A stretch of 37,461 bases of DNA from Paludibacteraceae bacterium (GTDB lineage: Bacteria; Bacteroidota; Bacteroidia; Bacteroidales; Paludibacteraceae): NCBI GenBank assembly GCA_905234685.1, contig CAJOIR010000020.1, positions 1 to 37,461 on the forward strand. The letters are read 5' to 3'. The notes beneath the pieces were generated by a model, which saw only the letters and a list, made by a program, of their open reading frames with translations, had not been told where the DNA came from and searched no databases. The stretch's first letter is position 1; each line of letters opens with the position of its first letter. The translations under genes were made by a program, and so were the position numbers. Shown piece by piece: positions 24,259-30,930 of the stretch.

Positions 24259-26286
24259 ATGAGAAAACCACTTTTCCTCGCAGCCCTGTTCTGCATCATC
24301 CTCTGTAACGCAGAGGCAAAAGAACCCACGTCGTACAACTATCAACGCGGCCTTGAAGCCATGAGTGATGGCGAAACAAAAAAAGCCATTGACCTGTTCA
24401 ATCGCGAGTTGAAGGACCACCCAAAATGCGGCTATTCCTACGCATGGGTTGCTTCCGGTTATGGTCGTCTTGGCGACTACGGCAAAGCCTTGACTTCTGT
24501 CAATTATGCCCTTAAGTACCTACCCAAGAAAGACAAATACTACGTCGGTTGGGCATACCGTCTTCGCGCGCTGACATATGTCTATCTCGGTGACTCCGTG
24601 GCAGCTCTTGCTGACTATACGCAGGCAATCAAATACCAGCCGGAGACCTATGATTATTATAGCGAACGTGGCGACCTCTATTTCGAACTGAAGCAGTATG
24701 ATCTCAGCAATGCGGACTACCTCCACATGATTAAACTCGAACCCGGCAACACCGATGGCTACATGGGCTACGGACGCAACCTCCGCGAGCAAGACAAGTT
24801 CGACGAAGCCATTGAGCAGTTCTCTTATGCCTTCAAACTTGACAAGGATTTCTCGCAAGCACTTGCCTTCCGTGCGGAGTGCTATGCCAAGCAGCACAAA
24901 TATGAGGAAGCCGTCGCTGATATGATTAAAGCCATCGAAATGGATGAGAACCGCAAGGCTATCTACCAACTCGTCTATATAGACAAAGAGGGTGTTGATG
25001 ATGCCATTGCCCAACTCAAAGTGCAGATGGCCAAGAACCCAAACACTCCCTATTGGTTCACCTTTGCCGGTATGATTTTCGAGAAGCAACACCAGTATCG
25101 CAAAGCCATCGCCATGTACGAAAAAGTTAAAACCCTCGATGCGGACTCCTGGTACGATGCCGAAATCTCTGATTGCTATTTCGAAATGGGCGATTTTGCC
25201 AACGCGCTTCGTTACTTGCATATCGTCTTTGATGCTGACTCAACCGATGCTTATGTCATGATGAAAATTGCAGACATCTACAACGAGATGGACTCTGTAG
25301 ATCTCGCTATCGAGTGGGCTTCAAAGGGTATTAACTTGGCTCCGGATCAACCCTCATGGTACTATCGCCGTGGCTGGTATGCCGACAAAGCCGGTCGCTG
25401 GGATGAAGCCATCGAAGACTACAACATGGCCATCACTATAAAGCCACAATATGCCTATGCTTTACTCTGCCGTGGTCAATTATACCACTTCCAAGGCAAG
25501 GAAGATCTCGCGCGCAAGGACTTTGAGAAAGTCATTTCCATCGAACCTTGGCCTCGCGAGGACGATAATCCATGTGCGCAGTACGCTTATTTCTACCTCG
25601 GTGACACAGCCAAAGCCATTGCTTTTACGGACAGCGTCCTCATCATGCACCCCGATAATCTATACGATGCCGCCTGCATCTATTCGCTCATGAATGATAC
25701 GGCCACCTCGCTCTCATATCTCCGTAAAGCTTTTGAGGATGGTTTCCGTCGTTTCGCCCACTTACGCAAGGATGACGATATGGCTAACGTCCGCGCTACT
25801 GCCGGTTACCAAGCCCTCTATGACGAGTACTGGCAAATCTACCAAGAGGAACTGAAGCAAGACAGTGAAACCCTCGACGAACTGGAGGAAGTTACCTATG
25901 AGGTGCCATTCACTGCCTCTAATGGCGTCACCAAAGTAGATTGCACCATCAACGGTCTGCCCCTCAATTTTATCTTCGACACCGGAGCCAGTGACGTCAC
26001 TATCTCTCAAACGGAAGCCAATTTCATGTTCAAGAACGGCTACCTTGCGCAGAAAGATATCGTCGGCAAGCAACGCTATGGCACGGCTGATGGCAGTGTC
26101 CATGTGGGAACTGTCTTCGTGCTCAATAAGATCAACTTCGGCGGCCTCGAATTGCAAAACATTCGCGCTTCTGTGGTAGCCAACCAAAAGGCTCCGCTTC
26201 TCCTTGGTCAGACCGTCCTCCAGCGTCTCGGAAAAATCGAGATTGACAACGAGAAAAAAGTCCTCAAAATAACCACCAAAAAATAA
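24259..26286 (+). CDS. Exported TPR protein fused to a retropepsin-like aspartic protease
   Basis: 675 residues. Signal peptide (MRKPLFLAALFCIILCNAEA), so periplasmic. About twelve TPR units fill residues 30-520 (for example YNYQRGLEAMSDGETKKAI, YSERGDLYFELKQYDLSNADY, WYYRRGWYADKAGRWDEAIEDY). The C-terminal 120 residues are a clan AA aspartic protease domain. FDTGASDVTIS carries catalytic D574; the second landmark, LLLGQTVLQRLGKIEID, matches the I-L-G-x-x-x-L motif. Retropepsin-like enzymes have one DTG per chain and act as dimers, so two chains or a partner would be needed. TPRs presumably recruit or recognise the substrate. Fourth of five genes of the HTH-led operon; the neighbouring lipoprotein is a possible partner or substrate (inference). 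Confidence 0.85.
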   Translation: MRKPLFLAALFCIILCNAEAKEPTSYNYQRGLEAMSDGETKKAIDLFNRELKDHPKCGYSYAWVASGYGRLGDYGKALTSVNYALKYLPKKDKYYVGWAYRLRALTYVYLGDSVAALADYTQAIKYQPETYDYYSERGDLYFELKQYDLSNADYLHMIKLEPGNTDGYMGYGRNLREQDKFDEAIEQFSYAFKLDKDFSQALAFRAECYAKQHKYEEAVADMIKAIEMDENRKAIYQLVYIDKEGVDDAIAQLKVQMAKNPNTPYWFTFAGMIFEKQHQYRKAIAMYEKVKTLDADSWYDAEISDCYFEMGDFANALRYLHIVFDADSTDAYVMMKIADIYNEMDSVDLAIEWASKGINLAPDQPSWYYRRGWYADKAGRWDEAIEDYNMAITIKPQYAYALLCRGQLYHFQGKEDLARKDFEKVISIEPWPREDDNPCAQYAYFYLGDTAKAIAFTDSVLIMHPDNLYDAACIYSLMNDTATSLSYLRKAFEDGFRRFAHLRKDDDMANVRATAGYQALYDEYWQIYQEELKQDSETLDELEEVTYEVPFTASNGVTKVDCTINGLPLNFIFDTGASDVTISQTEANFMFKNGYLAQKDIVGKQRYGTADGSVHVGTVFVLNKINFGGLELQNIRASVVANQKAPLLLGQTVLQRLGKIEIDNEKKVLKITTKK

Positions 26287-26296
26287 TCCTGCAACA

Positions 26297-28084
26297 ATGA
26301 AAAAATCCCTCTTTTTTGCACTCATCGCAGTGCTCGCCATCACGTTAGCTTCCTGCAAGCAACAGTCAATCGACCAAGACGCTCGCCGCTTTGTCTCTGC
26401 GCGCGGAGACTATGCCTGCGACCTGCTATATGACACCATCGACATCTATGCATTATTCCCGGAAAAGTACTTTGATACAGATCCGGACGATTACTACGAA
26501 CCGCTTTGTGCGCACAATGAGCACCAATACGTCCTCTACGGAGGCACAAGTGAACTCGCTCGCAGCTATGCCGACTGCTACAATGCGCTCGTGATGCTCC
26601 ACAACCTCAATAGCGATAGTCAAACCTCTGCACGCTTTGGCGAAGATGACGAATCCGTCTATCCATTGATTGCCGACTCCATCTTTCGCTTGGATTGCTC
26701 TATCATCCGTAATGATACCTTGCGCCAATACATGCAGCAAGCGCGTGATAACGTAGCCTACTATGTGCGCAGTAAGCATACAAAAGGAGAAAAGAAAGTT
26801 GAGCAAGCCTTCGATCTGGCCTTCGGTTTTGTCGGAAATAAAGTCAACCCCGTGATAGAGCAATCAGGTGAAGCATACACGGCGTGTGTAGCTCGAACGG
26901 AATATTTCCAAAATTTCGACTCCGTCCGAACAAAACGAGGTACCTCCGACATCTCCTACCAGCAACAATTGCTCAACCATCTGTTCCTCGCCAAGACACC
27001 TGCAGAACGACATGTCTATGCCCTCGAATTTGCACATTCTGATTCCATTAATGCGCATTTCCTCGTGGGCGCAGCGGTGCTCAATCGCGAATTTGTGGAC
27101 AATGCGCAATACAGCCCGTACCTATCCGAAATGTGGCTCACATGGCGTGCAAGCCTCAGCACGTTAATTGGCGCATCGTCATGGTCGTACATCCCGAACC
27201 TAATCTATAATCAGAAGCGTGCCCAAATCGCTCAAACTATTATTCTCTATATCGAAAACAATCCCACCGACATTCTGGCACAAGGCATCCTGATTGACCT
27301 TGCCGGCAATGACAACATCTCACGCTTTGGCGGCTTATTCGGCAATGCTGCACAAAGAAGAGATAAAAAAGCCATCGCACATTTGGTGGACTATCCGCTT
27401 CATAGACTATATCCAATGAAATACATTAGGGATGAAAATGAGTTTGTAGAGAAGTTTGACATGATACTATCCGATGAGCTTCTTGACAAATTGAGTGTTA
27501 AAAAATGGCAGGACTGGGGTCGCGTAGGATGGAAGGGAATTATGTATGACTGTGGGCAGATATGGTTGAATTATGAAGATTCTTTGATTCGTGATATACA
27601 TTGTGATACAAAGGCGTACATTAATGAAATGAAGCGACTTTGTGCCATGGAACGCAATATTTTAGGAGAAAAAGACGAGCATCTTATCCCTGATGTGTGT
27701 TTTTTAGCACAAGATTCATCTTTTGTCATTCATATTTTCTCTGACACGACTCGCAGTTATTGTGATGATGACATTGTACTGCGCATTATTCCGCGAGATT
27801 CTGCATTGATCCGACCATCAATTACAACCAGAGGTATATGTAAAGTTGAAGGAAGCGCTCATAACAGGTGTTACCTGGCTCAATGGGGGAATAGCATTGG
27901 GGAGATTGGGGACTCAAGATATGGTTCCTCTCCTGAGCAGGAAAAAGCTAATTTGATTTTTGGATGTATAATACATAACGTGAACTCTACGCATATTGAT
28001 CTTAAAACCTTTGAACAGGATTATTCCATGTATGATGCCACACGCATTGCCCCTGTGTATTTGCAAGACATTGCCAAGTGGTGA
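26297..28084 (+). CDS. Large lipoprotein of unknown function
   Basis: 595 residues. A lipoprotein signal peptide ends in LASC with the lipidated Cys at residue 20, so it is anchored in the inner or outer membrane and faces the periplasm or the outside. No domain is recognised; the sequence is mostly helical, without tandem repeats. It begins ten bases after the protease-fusion gene, the last of its operon. Base composition shifts within the gene: from about 27360 on it is clearly richer in A and T and uses different synonymous codons than before, as if the 3' third had a separate origin. A terminator-like hairpin lies about 190 bases beyond the stop. Confidence 0.75.
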   Translation: MKKSLFFALIAVLAITLASCKQQSIDQDARRFVSARGDYACDLLYDTIDIYALFPEKYFDTDPDDYYEPLCAHNEHQYVLYGGTSELARSYADCYNALVMLHNLNSDSQTSARFGEDDESVYPLIADSIFRLDCSIIRNDTLRQYMQQARDNVAYYVRSKHTKGEKKVEQAFDLAFGFVGNKVNPVIEQSGEAYTACVARTEYFQNFDSVRTKRGTSDISYQQQLLNHLFLAKTPAERHVYALEFAHSDSINAHFLVGAAVLNREFVDNAQYSPYLSEMWLTWRASLSTLIGASSWSYIPNLIYNQKRAQIAQTIILYIENNPTDILAQGILIDLAGNDNISRFGGLFGNAAQRRDKKAIAHLVDYPLHRLYPMKYIRDENEFVEKFDMILSDELLDKLSVKKWQDWGRVGWKGIMYDCGQIWLNYEDSLIRDIHCDTKAYINEMKRLCAMERNILGEKDEHLIPDVCFLAQDSSFVIHIFSDTTRSYCDDDIVLRIIPRDSALIRPSITTRGICKVEGSAHNRCYLAQWGNSIGEIGDSRYGSSPEQEKANLIFGCIIHNVNSTHIDLKTFEQDYSMYDATRIAPVYLQDIAKW

Positions 28085-28222
28085 AAAAAAATCATTTTAG
28101 ATAAATAGTTTCTTTTATGGGCAAAATCGGGTCAGTGCAGGTTACTTGTTGTGGTACCGTCGGTCGTATCGCCGAGAAACAATATAAACACGAATATTGA
28201 ATTGATGACATCTGTCATGTCC

Positions 28223-28272
28223 TGTTAGTTTACAATGCGGACAGATTCGTTGTTCTGTCTGCTTGCCTAACA
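28223..28272 (+). other. Nested hairpin, possible structured RNA
   Basis: In the 344-base gap between the lipoprotein gene and the small HTH gene, TGTTAG (28223-28228) pairs with CTAACA (28267-28272) and encloses GCGGACAGA (28237-28245) / TCTGTCTGC (28254-28262; one G-U pair). A strong terminator hairpin follows directly. It could be the 3' end of the operon mRNA or of a small RNA. No promoter is evident for a separate RNA. Confidence 0.5.
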
Positions 28273-28319
28273 CTTGCTGGCTTTTATTGCATCAGGCATA
28301 TAAGTCAGCAAGTTTTTTT
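28272..28319 (+). terminator. Intrinsic terminator at the end of the island
   Basis: ACTTGCTGGCTT (28272-28283) pairs with AAGTCAGCAAGT (28302-28313; one G-U pair), 18-base loop, then seven T. It closes the transcript of the lipoprotein operon and separates it from the lysis cassette. Confidence 0.75.
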
Positions 28320-28320
28320 G

Positions 28321-28328
28321 TAACTTTG
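28321..28328 (+). promoter_or_regulatory. -7 box before the small HTH gene
   Basis: TAACTTTG directly after the terminator T-run. No TTG at the right distance upstream. The leader to ATG 28429 would be almost 100 bases and contains two inverted repeats: GCGTAT/ATACGC at 28332-28357 and the 10-bp one at 28369-28421. Confidence 0.5.
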
Positions 28329-28368
28329 TATGCGTATTTGATGTTTATGTCATACGCCCTCCGCCCAA

Positions 28369-28421
28369 ATGTATTAAGTCAGAAAACAAATAATCACTTG
28401 TTGTTGAATCTCTTAATACAT
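28369..28421. repeat. Perfect 10-bp inverted repeat in the HTH gene leader
   Basis: ATGTATTAAG (28369-28378) and CTTAATACAT (28412-28421) with a 33-base loop. The right arm ends seven bases before the start codon, so folding in the mRNA or protein binding at the DNA could control expression. Confidence 0.65.
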
Positions 28422-28428
28422 CTATCAC

Positions 28429-28620
28429 ATGAAATACAAATCTATGACCCGTGCCGAGTTGGCAGACTGTGCGGGTGTGAGCCGCAGGACTTTCTTCCGG
28501 TGGCTAAGTCACAACGAACATAAAGAAACTTTACGCAAGTTGGGAGCGGAAAACATGAAAATGCTCCCGCCTGCTGCTGTCAGGTATATCTGCGAAACTT
28601 TTGCAATAGATATGTCATAG
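28429..28620 (+). CDS. Small helix-turn-helix protein of the lysis cassette
   Basis: 63 residues: MKYKSMTRAELADCAGVSRR and on. SMTRAELADCAGVSRRTFFRWLS is a helix-turn-helix with the recognition helix at about residues 17-26, and the C-terminal part (LPPAAVRYICETFAI) repeats the layout of DUF4248-like Bacteroidetes proteins that stand before phage-like cassettes. A DNA-binding regulator is the likely role. Four TGCCA motifs, three of them in a 10-bp repeat, lie 25-70 bases after its stop and before the next promoter, and may be its sites (inference). Confidence 0.75.
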   Translation: MKYKSMTRAELADCAGVSRRTFFRWLSHNEHKETLRKLGAENMKMLPPAAVRYICETFAIDMS

Positions 28621-28660
28621 CGTACCTTTCGCGGGGAAAAACAGTGCCAATGTGTACCGA

Positions 28661-28690
28661 ATGATGCCAGATGATGCCAGATAGTGCCAA
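28661..28690. repeat. Three 10-bp iterons with TGCCA core
   Basis: ATGATGCCAG, ATGATGCCAG, ATAGTGCCAA in tandem, with one more TGCCA at 28645-28649. The 10-bp period puts the cores on one face of the helix. They end 28 bases before a -7 box, a position typical of activator sites. Confidence 0.7.
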
Positions 28691-28718
28691 AATGGGACAA
28701 CGCAAATCCCCGCCATCG

Positions 28719-28726
28719 TACATTTG
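28719..28726 (+). promoter_or_regulatory. -7 box of the lysis cassette
   Basis: TACATTTG followed by CACC; no -33 TTG, but TGCCA iterons lie just upstream. This fits an activator-dependent promoter. The leader to the ATG at 28878 would be about 147 bases. Confidence 0.55.
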
Positions 28727-28877
28727 CACCGTCTTTCGTGATGACGACCGAACACCCGTCACCGGAAGACGGTGTTTTGCAATCTGATTATTAACCGCTT
28801 TGTTTTCGTTTTCCTCTCACGCTTTCCATGCGTGAACAAAACCGGAAGTGAAGCAAAACTAAAAAACGAAAAAGATT

Positions 28878-29189
28878 ATGAGTAAAATCAAACCTATGGG
28901 ACTCGTTGAGTCCATGCACGGAAAAATCTGCGGTCACTCCGACATGTATTTCTTCCGTAAAAACGGGAAAGTCTTCAGTGGCAAGATCTGTAATCCGTCC
29001 ACCAAACAACCTTCTGCAGCGCAGTTGGCGAAACGCGAAAAATTCCGTCAGGCGCAGGCTGCCACTTCCGCCGCTCTGGCAGATGCTGAACAGCGTGCTG
29101 CCTATCTCGCCGCCTTCAAGGCACAAAAGAAATATCCTGACTTGCGCAGCTATGTCTTCGTTCAGGAATATGCAAAACTCGGAGACTGA
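28878..29189 (+). CDS. Unknown cassette protein A, paralogous to the one at 30303
   Basis: 103 residues, basic, no signal peptide. KPMGLVESMHGKICGHSDMYFFRKNGKVFSGKI is followed by QPSAAQLAKREKFRQAQAATSAALADAEQRAAYLAAF and ends in SYVFVQEYAKL. The order (short V-x-x-x-HGK-[IM]-C motif, a central S-x-x-Q, a helix with R-x-x-F-x-x-A, and an aromatic C-terminus) is shared with the product at 30303-30629. The layout also resembles small phage-associated Bacteroidetes proteins of unknown function. It overlaps the holin-like gene by one base (TGATG), so it is the first gene of the cassette. Function unknown; DNA or virion binding are possibilities only. Confidence 0.7.
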   Translation: MSKIKPMGLVESMHGKICGHSDMYFFRKNGKVFSGKICNPSTKQPSAAQLAKREKFRQAQAATSAALADAEQRAAYLAAFKAQKKYPDLRSYVFVQEYAKLGD

Positions 29190-29383
29190 TGAAGCAGCGG
29201 TCAAGACTACAGCCGGTCCTCGCCACCTCCATGTGCGTCTTCGGATGTGCCATGCTCGTGGCGGGACTGGTCCTCCCGCCGGTAGGGATAATCGACTCCT
29301 CCGTCATTGTCGCTTTCGGAGAGATACTCACCTTCGCAGGAGCAGTACTCGGAATCGACTATAAGTACCGCAACAAAGAATAA
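29189..29383 (+). CDS. Holin-like small membrane protein
   Basis: 64 residues with two membrane helices: about 10-30 (VLATSMCVFGCAMLVAGLVL) and 36-55 (SSVIVAFGEILTFAGAVLGI), separated by PPVGIID, and a charged tail DYKYRNKE. This matches the small holin-like proteins that stand before endolysin genes in Bacteroidetes prophages and phage-derived cassettes; holins form membrane holes for lysis enzymes. The start overlaps the previous stop. A 14-bp repeat array separates it from the DUF5675 gene. Confidence 0.65.
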   Translation: MKQRSRLQPVLATSMCVFGCAMLVAGLVLPPVGIIDSSVIVAFGEILTFAGAVLGIDYKYRNKE

Positions 29384-29411
29384 TGCTATCCCTCCCTATC
29401 AAAAATTAATA

Positions 29412-29482
29412 AAATCGTAAATAATCAAATCTAAATAATCAAATCTAAATAACCAAATCTAAATAAACAAATCGTAAATATC
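29412..29482. repeat. Five tandem AAATC(G)TAAATA-type units of about 14 bp
   Basis: Five units: AAATCGTAAATAATC, AAATCTAAATAATC, AAATCTAAATAACC, AAATCTAAATAAAC, AAATCGTAAATATC. Same unit family as at 7312-7353, 22 kb away, and again ended by GTAAATATCTT. The array runs up to the DUF5675 start codon. Confidence 0.85.
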
Positions 29483-29485
29483 TTT

Positions 29486-29956
29486 ATGTTTCTTTCTTTA
29501 ATCAGAACCAATGAATCGCCATCGGAGACGACAGGCATTCTGCTTATCGGCGGAAAGCCGTTCTGCGGAACTCTCGAGCCGCCCACAGTACCCAACAGAC
29601 AACATCCCAAAGGCTGCATACCGCTCGGGTGGTACGGATTGACAGTGACCCGATCGCCCAAGTTCGGACGCCTGCTGCCGCTGCTGCACAATGTACCCGG
29701 ATTCGAGGGCATACGTATCCATGCAGGCAACACACGCGACCATACCGCAGGCTGCATACTGGTGGGCAGGCTGAACGGAAACACACTGCTGAACTCACTG
29801 AGCACAGAGAAAGCACTTACAGAACGACTGAACAAACGAAACGATGAGACACATTACATCGAAATCACTACGCCTGAGCGTTTCTTCACTGAGCATTGCG
29901 GCAGCATTAACGATATCACCTGCCTGCTCTACGGTGCGCGATTCGACCGTGACTAA
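29486..29956 (+). CDS. DUF5675 family protein (lysis-associated)
   Basis: 156 residues without signal peptide. The DUF5675 pattern is clear: GILLIGGKPFCGTLEPP, IPLGWYGLTVTRSPKFGR and above all IRIHAGNTRDHTAGCILVG, whose H-x-G-N ... T-x-GC-I-x-V-G resembles the catalytic His/Cys layout of L,D-transpeptidase or amidase-like folds. Family members occur in the endolysin position of Bacteroidetes phages and phage-derived cassettes, so a cell-wall role is likely but not proven. The gene sits between the holin-like and Rz1-like genes and overlaps the latter by 113 bases. Confidence 0.85.
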   Translation: MFLSLIRTNESPSETTGILLIGGKPFCGTLEPPTVPNRQHPKGCIPLGWYGLTVTRSPKFGRLLPLLHNVPGFEGIRIHAGNTRDHTAGCILVGRLNGNTLLNSLSTEKALTERLNKRNDETHYIEITTPERFFTEHCGSINDITCLLYGARFDRD

Positions 29957-30233
29957 CTACTTGCAAACCGCTAACCGCATACAGCGCGACAGCGTATATC
30001 TGCATGACAGCGTATATGTGCACACCAAAGCCGACACTGTCTATCAGGAACGCTGGCACACAAGGTGGCGGGATAGAGTGACAATACGTACAGACACCGT
30101 ACAGGTTGAGGTCATTAAGACCGAGACAGTACGTGTGCGTTATGTGCCGAAATTCTACAAGTGGTGCACCGCCATCGCAGCACTCTTGCTCATTCTGTTA
30201 TTCATCAGGATAATACTACGGATAAAACATTAA
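29844..30233 (+). CDS. Rz1/spanin-like lipoprotein
   Basis: 129 residues. The N-terminus has a hydrophobic segment (SVSSLSIAAALTISPACS) with a possible lipidated Cys28. A Thr/Asp/Tyr/His-rich stretch follows (RDSVYLHDSVYVHTKADTVY; DTVQVEVIKTETV), typical of spanin-like proteins in Bacteroidetes phages, and a C-terminal membrane helix (TAIAALLLILLFIRIIL). Spanins link inner and outer membrane and complete lysis. Its first 113 bases overlap the DUF5675 gene in another frame, as nested Rz1 genes often do in their neighbours. The exact start is uncertain; this ATG gives a complete signal sequence. Confidence 0.65.
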   Translation: MRHITSKSLRLSVSSLSIAAALTISPACSTVRDSTVTNYLQTANRIQRDSVYLHDSVYVHTKADTVYQERWHTRWRDRVTIRTDTVQVEVIKTETVRVRYVPKFYKWCTAIAALLLILLFIRIILRIKH

Positions 30234-30256
30234 ACATTAAACACTTAACATTCAAT

Positions 30257-30280
30257 GCTTATCCGCGTCATTCGCGGAAG
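30257..30280. repeat. Hairpin before cassette protein B
   Basis: GCTT-A-TCCGCG, TCATT, CGCGGA-AGC: six perfect inner pairs plus an outer GCTT/AAGC-like extension with one bulge. It lies in the 69-base gap between the Rz1-like gene and the second paralog. No T-run follows, so it is not a classical terminator; it may attenuate or stabilise the transcript. Confidence 0.55.
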
Positions 30281-30302
30281 CGATTATTAAACATTTATCA
30301 TC

Positions 30303-30629
30303 ATGAAAGTTGATCTAATTGAACTTGTGACCGGCCTGCACGGAAAGATGTGCAGCAAAGCAGGTCAGAACTCGCCAATCATGGCAAAGAACAAAGTAAC
30401 AGGTACCCAGTATGCTTACCACATACACCACCCTTACACCGGTGCGCCCACACAGAGTCAGGTGGCAGGTCGCCAGAGTTTCGCTGCGGCAGCCGCTACA
30501 GTGAAGACCGTCTGGGCAGACCCGCAGAAGAAAGCGGCTCTGCGCGTACGCTTCGGCAACCAGACCCGCTGCAAGACTTTCTGGGGCTACTGCTTCAGCA
30601 AGGCTTACGCAGGAGAGTTGGATGACTAA
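30303..30629 (+). CDS. Unknown cassette protein B, paralogous to the one at 28878
   Basis: 108 residues, basic. VDLIELVTGLHGKMCSKAGQ is followed by a Q/Y/H-rich part (YAYHIHHPYTGAPTQSQVAG), then RQSFAAAAATVKTVWADPQKKAALRVRF, and ends in FWGYCFSKAYAGELDD. The HGK-[IM]-C motif, the S-Q turn and the helix with A-x-A and a final aromatic segment align with cassette protein A, so the two are distant paralogs enclosing the lysis genes. Function unknown. It is the last gene of the cassette, followed by a 67-base hairpin. Confidence 0.68.
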   Translation: MKVDLIELVTGLHGKMCSKAGQNSPIMAKNKVTGTQYAYHIHHPYTGAPTQSQVAGRQSFAAAAATVKTVWADPQKKAALRVRFGNQTRCKTFWGYCFSKAYAGELDD

Positions 30630-30678
30630 GCAGACCGTTACAATGCTCTGACATAGGTCGTAACTATGCCGATTATAA

Positions 30679-30745
30679 CTCCCGTGGATTACACAGTTGG
30701 ACACAACTATGTCTCTTATGTCTGATTTGTGTATTTCCACGGGAG
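30679..30745. repeat. Long inverted repeat after the lysis cassette
   Basis: CTCCCGTGGA (30679-30688) pairs perfectly with TCCACGGGAG (30736-30745). Inside, TTACACA and TGTGTA continue the stem with a small bulge, and GACACAACTATGTC gives an inner dyad. It lies in the 301-base gap 30630-30930. No T-run follows on either strand, so an ordinary intrinsic terminator is unlikely; an element end, recombination site or structured RNA are options. Confidence 0.65.
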
Positions 30746-30803
30746 AAAAATGATTTTCTTGTTCTAACTTACACATATACTGCGCATTCTGCATAGTTAA
30801 TCA

Positions 30804-30849
30804 TATTGTTCAAAAGTATTGTTCAAATAAGAATTATTCCGTATCTTTG
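30804..30849 (+). promoter_or_regulatory. dnaE promoter with 13-bp-spaced direct repeat
   Basis: TTG at 30819-30821, 20-base spacer, TATCTTTG at 30842-30849: good Bacteroidetes promoter. TATTGTTCAAA occurs twice (30804-30814 and 30817-30827), the second copy holding the -33 TTG. Leader to the dnaE ATG is about 78 bases. Confidence 0.75.
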
Positions 30850-30930
30850 CAGGGTCAGAAACATACGGAGAACAGTACACAGTGATTGTAAAAGAAATTA
30901 TTAACTAACAAATAAATATCTATTCGATAA

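Noticed and set aside
28117..28200. 27-codon ORF (MGKIGSVQVTCCGTVGRIAE...) after the lipoprotein gene
   Set aside because: Too short and without promoter, ribosome site or recognisable motif; could be a gene remnant but cannot be supported.
13160..28320. Search for integrase, transposase or attachment sites that would explain the island
   Set aside because: No tyrosine or serine recombinase, transposase or IS ends were recognised, and no tRNA gene borders the island, so no mobile element is called.
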